From Candidatus Nomurabacteria bacterium (GTDB taxonomy: Bacteria > Patescibacteriota > Minisyncoccia > Phycocordibacterales > UBA9973), in assembly GCA_943356455.1 (NCBI GenBank), contig CALRFB010000025.1, forward strand, positions 1-7,993: a DNA stretch of 7,993 nucleotides. Direction: 5' to 3'. The translations under genes and the position numbers were made by a program. A model generated the notes under the pieces. The model was given only the letters and a program-made list of their open reading frames with translations, searched no databases and was not told the origin of the DNA. Positions 1 to 6,114 of the stretch are shown here, in pieces; positions within the stretch are counted from its first letter, which is position 1, and the number at the start of each line of letters is the position of its first letter.

Positions 1-66
1 GGTGTATTCGAGCTAATTTTATATTTTGGCAAATAGGGTAGCGCGTTCACCGAATGCATCCATGGC
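1..66 (-). pseudogene. dnaE: Interrupted continuation of dnaE beyond its stop
   Basis: Reading on in the dnaE frame after the TGA at 67-69 gives AMDAFGERATLFAKI, then TAA (19-21), Asn, TAG (13-15), then LEYT at the window edge. From memory, this matches the usual DnaE continuation (as in Thermus: GALDGFGERARLLASLEGLLKW), with the three stops standing at the Gly, Glu and a hydrophobic position. Coding homology therefore continues although the frame is broken. The cause may be sequence error at a contig end, or real gene decay. Annotated as the damaged remainder of dnaE rather than a separate gene. Confidence 0.6.
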
Positions 67-2739
67 TCAAGTTTTTATAAGAGCTTCCAGTGATTTTTTA
101 TTGATATTTTTATGGTGCACTCTATCGAGAAAGTCGCCGATCGATTTGAACGGACCGCGAACTTTGCGTTCTTCGATAATTGCGTCGGAAATGTCAGTAC
201 CAAGATTTTTTATCGTATACAATCCAAAGCGGATAACTCCACCTGTGCCGTCATTGTCTCCAGAATTAATAACCGTAAAACCACCGAAACTTTCATTGAT
301 ATCTGGTGGTAAAACTTCAACATGCATATTTTTACATTCAGCAATGATATCAGCGACTTTTTCGACATCGCCCGATTCCGCTGTCATGATCGCAGTCATG
401 TATTCAACAGGGAAATTGGCTTTCATATATGCCGTCTGGTACGAAACGCGTCCGTACGAAGCGGCGTGAGCTTTGTTGAAACCGTATGCAGCAAAAGGTT
501 CGATCAAGAGCCAGAGTTGTTGAGCTTTTTCTTTAGTCATACCTTTTTCAACGAAGCCTTTGAGAAGTTTTTCTTTTTGAGCTTCCATTTCTGCAGGTAT
601 TTTTTTACCCATGGCTTTACGGAGTTTGTCTGCTTCCAACCAGGTGTAGCCGGCGAGTTTGATTGCAATCATCATGACATCGTCCTGATAGGTGATAACG
701 CCGTATGATGCATCGAGAATATCTTTCATTCGTGGATCGAGGTAACGAACCAGAGCCGGGTTGTGTTTACCTGAAATGTACTCTGGAATAGCTTCCATCG
801 GACCAGGACGATAGAGTGCAACCATCGCATTGATGTCGTGAATAGTAGATGGTTTAAGTTCTTTGAGGTATCGCGTCATGCCAGAGCCGTTGAGCTGAAA
901 CAAGCCTTCAGTTTGACCACGTGCCAAGAGTGCAAAAGTTCTTTTGTCATCGAGCGGAATAGTTTCCAAATCGATGTGCACACCATGACGTTGTGCTACA
1001 AGTTCTACGGCTTCCGCAAGAATAGAAAGGTTGCGAATACCGAGAAAGTCGAATTTGGTGAGACCAACACCGTCTTCACCTACGGTGTACATGTCGTATT
1101 GGGTGATGAGTTTGCCGCCTTTCGGATCGAATTGTAGTGGTACGTATTCAACAAGTGGTCGTGGAGCTATGACAACACCAGCAGCGTGCACCGAAATGTG
1201 TCGGACGCCACCTTCTATTTTTTTGGCCAAATCAATGATACGTTTTGTGTCAGCTTCGTTTGTATAAGCTTTTTTTAATTCTGGTTCGAGTTCCATTGCG
1301 TGGTCAATAGTCATCGGAGTACCCTGTGCACCCATAGGAATCATTTTTGAAAGACGATCTCCTATGTCGTAAGGATAGCCGAGAGCCCTTGCGACATCGC
1401 GAACAGCACCACGCGCCATCATCGTTCCAAATGTACCGATCTGTGCGACTTTATCAGCGCCGTATTTTTGTTTGGCGTATTCGATCATTTCATCTCGACG
1501 GTTATCGGCAAAGTCCATATCGATATCGGGAGCTGATGGACGTTCGGGGTTGAGAAAACGTTCAAAAGGTAAATGGTATTCGAGGGGATTCACCGATGTA
1601 ATACCGAGTGTGTATGTTGTTATAGATCCAGCGACAGATCCTCGGATGTTTGTCAAAATTTTATTTTCGTGAGCAAAACGTAGTAGGTCTTCTACAACAA
1701 GGAAGTAGTGAGCATAACCTTTCATCTTGATGACGGAAAGTTCGTAGTCGAGGCGCTCAATAGCCTTGGTGTCGTTAGATAAACCACGTCGTTCAAGTCC
1801 TTGGTATGCGGCATCATGAAGCATGTCGTCGGCGGTTTTGCCGGGTTCAAGTGGAAATTCTGGAAAGACGAATTTGCCGAGTACGAGGTCGAGCTCGCAC
1901 ATGTCAGCAACTTTCGATGTATTTTCAACAGCCCCAGGAATACCCTCAAAAAGTTTTATAGCTTCTTCTGTATTGATGAGATGATAGTCGCCATCTTTCA
2001 TCGACATGCCACCATTGCCACGAGCGTCTACCCCTGTATTTATTCGTAGTAGTGCTTCGTGTGCATCTTGGTCATCGTGCATGAGATAGTGTGAGTCGTG
2101 AGTGCCAACAATCGGAATATTAAATTCTTCATGAAGTTTAATGATGCCATTTTTCCAATTTTCCCAACCAGGAACTTCCTGGTGAGCCATGATTTCTAGA
2201 AAGAAATTGTCTTTTCCAAATATTTCTTGGTATTCACGGACGAGTTCGCGACCACGTTCGATATTGTTCTCACGCAAAGCTTGGCCCATTTCAGAAGCAG
2301 GGCAACCGGAAAGACAAATAATTCCTTCGCTATTTTCTCGAAGTATTTCTTTATCCATGCGAGGTTTATAGTAAAAGCCTTCGAGATGAGCAAGTGTGGT
2401 GAGTTTTATCAGATTCCGGTATCCAGTTTCGTTTTTTGCAAAAAGGGTGATGTGATTGCGTTTGCTGTCGAGTCCAGATTCCTTGTCTTTGCGATTGCGA
2501 GCAGCGAGGTAGCCTTCGACGCCCAGTATGGGTTTGAGACCAGCTTTTTTGGCTTCCATGTAGAAGTCGATTGCACCATACATAGCACCATGGTCGGTGA
2601 GAGCGAGTGCAGGCATGCCGTATTTGACTGCAGTTTTAACAAGGTCAGAAACTTTCGACAGACCGTCGAGTAGGGAATAATGAGAGTGTGTATGGAGATG
2701 CACGAAACGAACATCTTTTTTTGTGTTTGTTTCAGCCAT
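67..2739 (-). CDS. dnaE: DNA polymerase III alpha subunit, C-terminally truncated
   Basis: Catalytic subunit of the replicative DNA polymerase (C-family). Residues 10-80 begin a PHP domain in which all nine usual metal ligands can be seen: H14, H16, D25, H50, E75, H96, C146, D215 and H217. The polymerase core follows, with PDIDMDF (D405, D407) and KFDFLG (D564) as the three catalytic aspartates, plus AMGKK near 710 and GFNKAHAASYG near 753. The frame is open for 13 codons further upstream, but I chose the ATG at 2739 (MAETNTKK) because a TATAAT box lies just before it and homology begins soon after. The protein is 890 residues; the family is usually well over 1000, so the OB-fold and tau-binding C-terminal part are missing. 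The TGA stop falls where a conserved glycine is expected, and homology resumes beyond it. Identification is certain; the true 3' end is not. Confidence 0.96.
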   Translation of the reverse strand: MAETNTKKDVRFVHLHTHSHYSLLDGLSKVSDLVKTAVKYGMPALALTDHGAMYGAIDFYMEAKKAGLKPILGVEGYLAARNRKDKESGLDSKRNHITLFAKNETGYRNLIKLTTLAHLEGFYYKPRMDKEILRENSEGIICLSGCPASEMGQALRENNIERGRELVREYQEIFGKDNFFLEIMAHQEVPGWENWKNGIIKLHEEFNIPIVGTHDSHYLMHDDQDAHEALLRINTGVDARGNGGMSMKDGDYHLINTEEAIKLFEGIPGAVENTSKVADMCELDLVLGKFVFPEFPLEPGKTADDMLHDAAYQGLERRGLSNDTKAIERLDYELSVIKMKGYAHYFLVVEDLLRFAHENKILTNIRGSVAGSITTYTLGITSVNPLEYHLPFERFLNPERPSAPDIDMDFADNRRDEMIEYAKQKYGADKVAQIGTFGTMMARGAVRDVARALGYPYDIGDRLSKMIPMGAQGTPMTIDHAMELEPELKKAYTNEADTKRIIDLAKKIEGGVRHISVHAAGVVIAPRPLVEYVPLQFDPKGGKLITQYDMYTVGEDGVGLTKFDFLGIRNLSILAEAVELVAQRHGVHIDLETIPLDDKRTFALLARGQTEGLFQLNGSGMTRYLKELKPSTIHDINAMVALYRPGPMEAIPEYISGKHNPALVRYLDPRMKDILDASYGVITYQDDVMMIAIKLAGYTWLEADKLRKAMGKKIPAEMEAQKEKLLKGFVEKGMTKEKAQQLWLLIEPFAAYGFNKAHAASYGRVSYQTAYMKANFPVEYMTAIMTAESGDVEKVADIIAECKNMHVEVLPPDINESFGGFTVINSGDNDGTGGVIRFGLYTIKNLGTDISDAIIEERKVRGPFKSIGDFLDRVHHKNINKKSLEALIKT

Positions 2740-2748
2740 AAGCGACCT

Positions 2749-2778
2749 ATTATACCAGTGGCAACCACCTTTTGACAA
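2749..2778 (-). promoter_or_regulatory. dnaE promoter, extended -10
   Basis: On the minus strand TTGTCA (2778-2773) is followed after 18 bases by TATAAT (2754-2749), and TGG directly before the -10 makes it an extended -10 element. The predicted transcription start lies about 0 to 3 bases before the dnaE ATG at 2739, so the mRNA would have almost no leader. The -35 overlaps the rnhB -35. Confidence 0.65.
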
Positions 2779-2802
2779 AAATGTATATTATTTTGCTATT
2801 AT
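2772..2802 (+). promoter_or_regulatory. rnhB promoter, extended -10
   Basis: A perfect TTGACA (2772-2777) precedes TATTAT (2797-2802) by 19 bases. This is long, but TGC before the -10 gives an extended -10. The ATG follows the -10 after only six bases (GGGGGC), so transcription should start at or next to the start codon, giving a leaderless mRNA. Confidence 0.6.
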
Positions 2803-2808
2803 GGGGGC

Positions 2809-3423
2809 ATGATTATCGGTATAGACGAAGTTGGACGTGGACCACTCGCTGGGCCGGTTTGTGTTGCGGCGTTTTTTATATATGAACCTCGAGATTTTAA
2901 ACGTCTGGTACGTGCGACGGCGCGAAAAATTGATGCTCCACTCAAGGATTCAAAAAAACTACATAAATCTCGTCGTGAAGCTTGGTCGAATGTGGCACAT
3001 CAGTGGCGTCGAGAAGGGAAATGTGATTTTGCTATTTGTTATGTGCATGCGGGAACTATCGATCGTATCGGTATTGCGCCCTCGATAGCGCGCGCACTTC
3101 GAAACACACTTTCGCGCCTCGGGCGCACCCATCCCCACATTTCTTTCGCCTCCACTGTCACCATTCTCCTCGACGGTGGACTCAAAGCTCCGATGCAATA
3201 TAAAAAACAAGAAACGATTGTCAGGGGTGACGAAAAGGAAATTGCCATATCCCTTGCCTCCATTGTTGCCAAAGTGCACCGAGATGCCTATATGACCAAA
3301 TTATCAAAAAAACATCCAGAGTATGGTTTTGAAAAACATGCCGGCTACGGTACCAAAGCCCATTATGCTGCTATTAAAAAATATGGCTCAACCAGCCATC
3401 ATAGAAAGACGTTTCTTGACTAA
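2809..3423 (+). CDS. rnhB: Ribonuclease HII
   Basis: Endonuclease that cuts the RNA strand of RNA-DNA hybrids and removes single ribonucleotides misincorporated in DNA; cytoplasmic. The N-terminus carries the family signature GIDEVGRGPLAGP (D6, E7). DSKKL is at 48-52, the third acidic residue is D122 in LLDGG, and the fourth is D159 in AKVHRDAYM. The C-terminal GYGTKAH (179-185) and HHRKTF (197-202) are also typical. All four metal-binding acidic residues are present, and the length of 204 residues is normal. It is divergent from dnaE across 69 bases, and both products act at replication. There is no Shine-Dalgarno sequence; the start is fixed by the family motif at residue 4. No terminator is seen after it, and the promoter of the next gene overlaps its stop codon. 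Confidence 0.96.
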   Translation: MIIGIDEVGRGPLAGPVCVAAFFIYEPRDFKRLVRATARKIDAPLKDSKKLHKSRREAWSNVAHQWRREGKCDFAICYVHAGTIDRIGIAPSIARALRNTLSRLGRTHPHISFASTVTILLDGGLKAPMQYKKQETIVRGDEKEIAISLASIVAKVHRDAYMTKLSKKHPEYGFEKHAGYGTKAHYAAIKKYGSTSHHRKTFLD

Positions 3424-3444
3424 ACGCCTTTTTATTGCTATAAT
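3416..3444 (+). promoter_or_regulatory. Promoter of the 227-residue gene
   Basis: TTGACT (3416-3421), a 17-base spacer ending in TGC, then TATAAT (3439-3444). The -35 overlaps the last codons and the first base of the stop codon of rnhB. Predicted start near 3451 leaves an A-rich leader of about 49 bases without a Shine-Dalgarno sequence. Confidence 0.75.
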
Positions 3445-3499
3445 TTTAATCACGTTCTAAATTCAGTTCATTTAAAAAACCAAAAAAACAAAAAAGTCT

Positions 3500-4183
3500 A
3501 TGGCAAACAAAAGAGGAGTTGCAAGTGCAATTCACAGAAATCCGGCACCTGTTCCGGCAAGTAAAACAGGAGTAACAACCGAAGTAAAAACTTCAACTAC
3601 GAGTCCGTATTTTGAAAGGATACTTTCTCGTCTGAAACCCGTAGTATATACACCACCGGCATATGACGCAGATGGTATTAAAAAAGTTATCGATGCATTC
3701 AACTGGCAATCAACCGGAAAGCCAACTGAAAAAGTACTGATCGAAATGCACAGCAGAAGTACAGCAGGTACACTATTACGACATGGTCTTGAAAATAACA
3801 ATGACTTTTACTTGTATGTAGTGCCACCGGCATACGATGCTGAAAATTTGAAAAAACACCTCGAAGAAGAAAGTAAACAGAAGGCCGAACACATTGTTGT
3901 GGCTTCACTCAATTCACTTTTATTTCTCGATGCAGTACTCAATGTACCGGAAGTCAAACCAACAACAGCTCGTGTAGTAACATCGCACGACGCACACCAT
4001 CTTTGTGTTGACTCAAAACTAGAATCAACATTACTCATTGAGAACAAAGATCTCTTTAGGCCAAAGATGAAAATTCATGCAATCAGACCAGATGCACTCA
4101 ACATTCCTCGCTTTGTGCAAAGACACAGAAAAGAGATGCACATCTTGGTATTGTCACGGAGAAATTTCTCAGCGACAAATTAA
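3500..4183 (+). CDS. Unrecognised protein with internal duplication
   Basis: I do not recognise this 227-residue protein. Residues 1-35 are polar, rich in Ser, Thr, Pro and Ala, and probably disordered; there is no signal peptide or membrane segment, so it is likely cytoplasmic. Two segments resemble each other: around 47-70 (PPAYDADGIKK) and around 104-127 (PPAYDAENLKK). PPAYDA is identical at 52-57 and 109-114, and the DNA is also nearly the same there. After each copy comes a hydrophobic stretch (KVLIEM, HIVVASL), suggesting two repeats of a small alpha/beta unit. A His-rich SHDAHH lies at 163-168. The gene has its own promoter and terminator, so it is a single transcription unit. It ends in TAA. 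The frame, promoter and terminator make it a real gene; the function is unknown. Confidence 0.85.
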   Translation: MANKRGVASAIHRNPAPVPASKTGVTTEVKTSTTSPYFERILSRLKPVVYTPPAYDADGIKKVIDAFNWQSTGKPTEKVLIEMHSRSTAGTLLRHGLENNNDFYLYVVPPAYDAENLKKHLEEESKQKAEHIVVASLNSLLFLDAVLNVPEVKPTTARVVTSHDAHHLCVDSKLESTLLIENKDLFRPKMKIHAIRPDALNIPRFVQRHRKEMHILVLSRRNFSATN

Positions 4184-4238
4184 GCGATTTTTAGATCAGT
4201 AACGACTATCTATTCGTTTTAAAAAAGTAGAACGTGTC

Positions 4239-4266
4239 AAAATCCCTCAGAAGTGGGGGATTTTTT
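4239..4266 (+). terminator. Rho-independent terminator after the 227-residue gene
   Basis: AATCCCTCA (4241-4249) and TGGGGGATT (4254-4262) pair over nine positions with one G-U, around a GAAG loop. The flanking A and T runs extend the stem, and the T run reaches 4266. Confidence 0.88.
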
Positions 4267-4282
4267 ACTGCCTGATCTGCCC

Positions 4283-4311
4283 TTGACTACATATACATAT
4301 TTTGGTATAAT
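4283..4311 (+). promoter_or_regulatory. Lipoprotein gene promoter
   Basis: TTGACT (4283-4288), a 17-base spacer ending in TGG, and TATAAT (4306-4311): a near-consensus sigma70-type promoter with extended -10. Predicted start near 4318, leaving a 20-base A-rich leader without a Shine-Dalgarno sequence. Confidence 0.8.
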
Positions 4312-4338
4312 ACAATAAACGAAAAAAACTCTCTACAA

Positions 4339-5139
4339 ATGAAAAAAAGACATAGAATACTAGGCTTTTTAGCCATTCTTCTGGTACTTGCCGGATGCAG
4401 TTCCACGAAAAAAACTACGAAAAATGGTTCCTCTACAACGTCCTCTGGCGTTGCAAAGAGCGAGTGGGTTGATCTTACGGGTCAATTTATTAAAAACCCC
4501 AAGCATCCTTGGACACGAGACATGATGAAACTTGGTCAATATAAGATTGAAGGAACTATTACACTTTTCTGTGTAGATAGTTTATCAAATCAGTATGTTG
4601 ATCAAAGTGGATCATTCATAATTCAGGACGCTATTACACCGAAAACGTATTCGATAAAATCGGGCACGCTCGGTGTACTCGACACTATCGTTGGAGGAAC
4701 GTTTTGGTTCCGATTTGACGATGGAGGCACATTCCGTTGGTTGTCGTTCATTCGATACAGCGATGACTGTTTTCATTTTGCACCAGGCAATGCAACAGTT
4801 AAAATCGACGGCAAGTCGTATTCGTACTATCCGACGAGTCAAGCAGCTCGTATAAAAATACGAGTGATAAGTACTGGTTCTCACAACCAAGGCGAAGACG
4901 CGGTTGCTCCAGGGGTAGTTATCGGAAGCGGATCAAGTGGATCTGATGGAAGTTCCGGACAAGGGAATCAGGGCAACGATCCGTTCGGTGCTCCAAACCC
5001 AAACAACGGGCAATATCCGAACGCACCATCGCAGCAGTATGCGCCCGCTCAACAAAATGCTCCGGCACAAGGCACGCAGCCTCCACCGGCTCAGCCAAAA
5101 AAGTCAGGTATCCCAGGCATGGGAGCACCTAAAAAGTAA
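4339..5139 (+). CDS. Lipoprotein with Pro/Gln-rich C-terminal tail
   Basis: Residues 1-20 are a lipoprotein signal: basic MKKRHR, a hydrophobic run, and the lipobox LAGC with the lipid-bearing Cys at position 20. The mature protein should be anchored on the outer face of the cytoplasmic membrane. A Ser/Thr/Lys linker (21-40) leads to a domain at about 42-178 that looks beta-rich (alternating hydrophobic residues, GGTFWFRFDDGG) and holds only two cysteines, C78 and C144, which could form a disulfide. Residues 195-266 are low complexity: Gly/Ser first, then Pro, Gln, Asn and Ala with APAQ repeats, ending in a basic PKK. Such tails often span or bind the cell wall (inference). I do not recognise the central domain. 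The gene is a single unit between its own promoter and terminator. Export and lipidation are well supported; the role is unknown. Confidence 0.88.
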   Translation: MKKRHRILGFLAILLVLAGCSSTKKTTKNGSSTTSSGVAKSEWVDLTGQFIKNPKHPWTRDMMKLGQYKIEGTITLFCVDSLSNQYVDQSGSFIIQDAITPKTYSIKSGTLGVLDTIVGGTFWFRFDDGGTFRWLSFIRYSDDCFHFAPGNATVKIDGKSYSYYPTSQAARIKIRVISTGSHNQGEDAVAPGVVIGSGSSGSDGSSGQGNQGNDPFGAPNPNNGQYPNAPSQQYAPAQQNAPAQGTQPPPAQPKKSGIPGMGAPKK

Positions 5140-5155
5140 CCAAGTTAACGCTTGT

Positions 5156-5184
5156 AAACCCGCCAAAATATGGCGGGTTTTCTT
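5156..5184 (+). terminator. Terminator after the lipoprotein gene
   Basis: AAACCCGCCA (5156-5165) pairs perfectly with TGGCGGGTTT (5171-5180) around AAATA and is followed by TTTTCTT. It lies 16 bases after the lipoprotein stop codon. Confidence 0.92.
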
Positions 5185-5207
5185 ATGGAAGATAAAGTGG
5201 CCAGTCC

Positions 5208-5236
5208 TTGACTTTTTTAAAAAATGGGTTTATAAT
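5208..5236 (+). promoter_or_regulatory. Orphan promoter of the candidate small RNA
   Basis: TTGACT (5208-5213), exactly 17 bases, then TATAAT (5231-5236). It has the same -35 and spacing as the promoters at 3416 and 4283, but no clear gene follows. Predicted start near 5243. Confidence 0.75.
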
Positions 5237-5242
5237 TGACCC

Positions 5243-5415
5243 GGAACAGTATATTAAATAAAACAAACTTAACGTGCCTGAGACCGCAAACGTAAAAAAC
5301 TACACATCGTGATTCGATCTATGCCATAGAGAAAGATTAGGATTGCAAGAAACTATGTTTGTTTATGACTAAACCAGCACGTCTTATCCTTCCGAATTCG
5401 GGAGGATATTTTTTT
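5243..5415 (+). ncRNA. Candidate non-coding RNA of about 170 nt
   Basis: The stretch runs from a near-consensus promoter to a strong terminator and holds no reading frame longer than about 20 codons. Long-range complementarity is visible: AAACAAAC (5261-5268) with GTTTGTTT (5357-5364), extendable by two pairs past a bulge, and ACGTGC (5272-5277) with GCACGT (5377-5382). The two helices cross, so they are either alternatives or a pseudoknot. A small hairpin TCTAT/ATAGA lies near 5318-5330. I could not match it to tmRNA, SRP RNA, RNase P RNA or a tRNA; the size would fit 6S RNA, but I see no diagnostic 6S feature. It could instead be the leader of a very short peptide (GTG at 5274, 12 codons). 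Existence of the transcript is well supported; its class is unknown. Confidence 0.55.
5385..5415 (+). terminator. Terminator of the candidate small RNA
   Basis: TATCCTTCCG (5385-5394) pairs with CGGGAGGATA (5399-5408) over ten positions with one G-U, around an AATT loop, followed by seven T (5409-5415). There is no T run on the other strand, so it serves the plus strand rather than the minus-strand gene that ends at 5423. Confidence 0.9.
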
Positions 5416-5422
5416 GCGTCAA

Positions 5423-6079
5423 TTATTTTTTAGTTTGACGAAGTATACTCAACAACTTTCCTGCTTCACGTTCGACTTTGTCGGCTTTGCGGAGACGTGA
5501 GATAGTGCGCGACGGAGCGATGGGGGTGTGTGGCATGTCGTCGATTTTGGCGCCGAGGTCGTACAGATCGTCATCACCAAACAACCAGTCGTATCTATGT
5601 TGTGAAAGTGCAAATGGTTTTTGTGAATATGCTCGCATTGTTTTGATTCCCGAATCAAGGAAATATTCATGAAAATACGATAGAGCAACTTCACGCATTG
5701 TTTTGTATATCGGATCTCGATATCGGAGCACGCTGTGGTGCGTCGATGACAGTGCTCCGTACAAACCATCGCGTTTGAAAAGTGCAACGCCGTGGTCGCT
5801 GTCGTCGCTTGTTGTTTGGAGGTCGAGGAGGAGGGGAGTTTCATTGTGATACCATAGTATTGCGGCGGCCACGAGTGCGCCTTCGAGGCAATGGACGCGT
5901 CCGGCTGCAATAGAACTCCTCACGGATTGGACCGAATCTTCAGCATTGTATGGTAGTGAGTTGAGATAGTCTTGGATTTTTTCGGGCGTTGTGAGTCGTT
6001 CAAAAATACGACGCTCTGTTTTGGTGAGTAGGTCTTTGGGAAATCGTTTTCCTACTCTGAGATTGCGGCCAGTATTCAT
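5423..6079 (-). CDS. Transglutaminase-like / cysteine-peptidase-like protein
   Basis: A 218-residue soluble protein. A Cys within a helix-like stretch (VHCLEGALVAAAIL, C64), followed by LLLDL (83-87) and DHGVALFKRDGLYGALS (D95, H96), resembles the Cys-His arrangement of transglutaminase-like and papain-like folds. Next come LRYRDPIYKTMREVALSYF (118-136) and HEYF. I recall this order from a widespread family of mostly uncharacterised bacterial proteins; whether it is catalytic is not established. The third catalytic residue is not obvious. The C-terminal 30 residues are rich in Lys and Arg. The frame is open for 75 codons upstream, but I chose the ATG at 6079: a TATAAT lies six bases before it, and the longer frame would run antisense into the SET gene. 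It is divergent from the SET gene across 28 bases. Confidence 0.8.
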   Translation of the reverse strand: MNTGRNLRVGKRFPKDLLTKTERRIFERLTTPEKIQDYLNSLPYNAEDSVQSVRSSIAAGRVHCLEGALVAAAILWYHNETPLLLDLQTTSDDSDHGVALFKRDGLYGALSSTHHSVLRYRDPIYKTMREVALSYFHEYFLDSGIKTMRAYSQKPFALSQHRYDWLFGDDDLYDLGAKIDDMPHTPIAPSRTISRLRKADKVEREAGKLLSILRQTKK

Positions 6080-6085
6080 ATATGC

Positions 6086-6114
6086 ATTATATGGTATCCT
6101 ATGAGGTATGCAAA
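6086..6114 (-). promoter_or_regulatory. Promoter of the transglutaminase-like gene
   Basis: On the minus strand TATAAT (6091-6086) is followed after six bases by the ATG at 6079, predicting a leaderless mRNA. A weak -35, TTTGCA, lies 17 bases upstream at 6114-6109 and overlaps the start codon of the SET gene. Confidence 0.55.
6092..6100 (+). promoter_or_regulatory. SET gene promoter, extended -10 only
   Basis: TGGTATCCT is an extended -10 (hexamer TATCCT at 6095-6100) seven bases before the ATG at 6108. No good -35 is seen. The start would be leaderless or nearly so. It lies three bases from the opposing -10. Confidence 0.45.

Noticed and set aside
67..69. TGA read as glycine (the SR1/Gracilibacteria code)
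   Set aside because: Gly is expected exactly here, but no other Gly in the eight genes is encoded by TGA, the 140-residue gene clearly ends in TGA before a terminator, and TAA and TAG also interrupt the same dnaE tail.
26..469. Plus-strand frame of 147 codons under dnaE
   Set aside because: Antisense to well-conserved dnaE sequence, with no homology or start signals; a shadow.
2227..2673. Plus-strand frame of 148 codons under the PHP domain
   Set aside because: Antisense shadow of dnaE with no recognisable domain.
5313..5319. TTCGATC, like a tRNA T-loop
   Set aside because: The flanking five-base arms (CGTGA and TATGC) do not pair and no acceptor stem or anticodon arm is found.
5243..5415. 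Orphan transcript as tmRNA, SRP RNA or RNase P RNA
   Set aside because: Too short for tmRNA or RNase P RNA, with no tRNA-like ends, tag frame ending in ALAA, or SRP GGAA-loop hairpin at the right place.
5362..5433. Small frame starting at the ATG at 5366 (MTKPARLILP)
   Set aside because: It reads through the strong terminator hairpin and T run, so it is unlikely to be translated from this transcript.
5449..5910. Minus-strand frame of 153 codons
   Set aside because: Out-of-frame shadow of the transglutaminase-like gene, which has the conserved motifs and the promoter.
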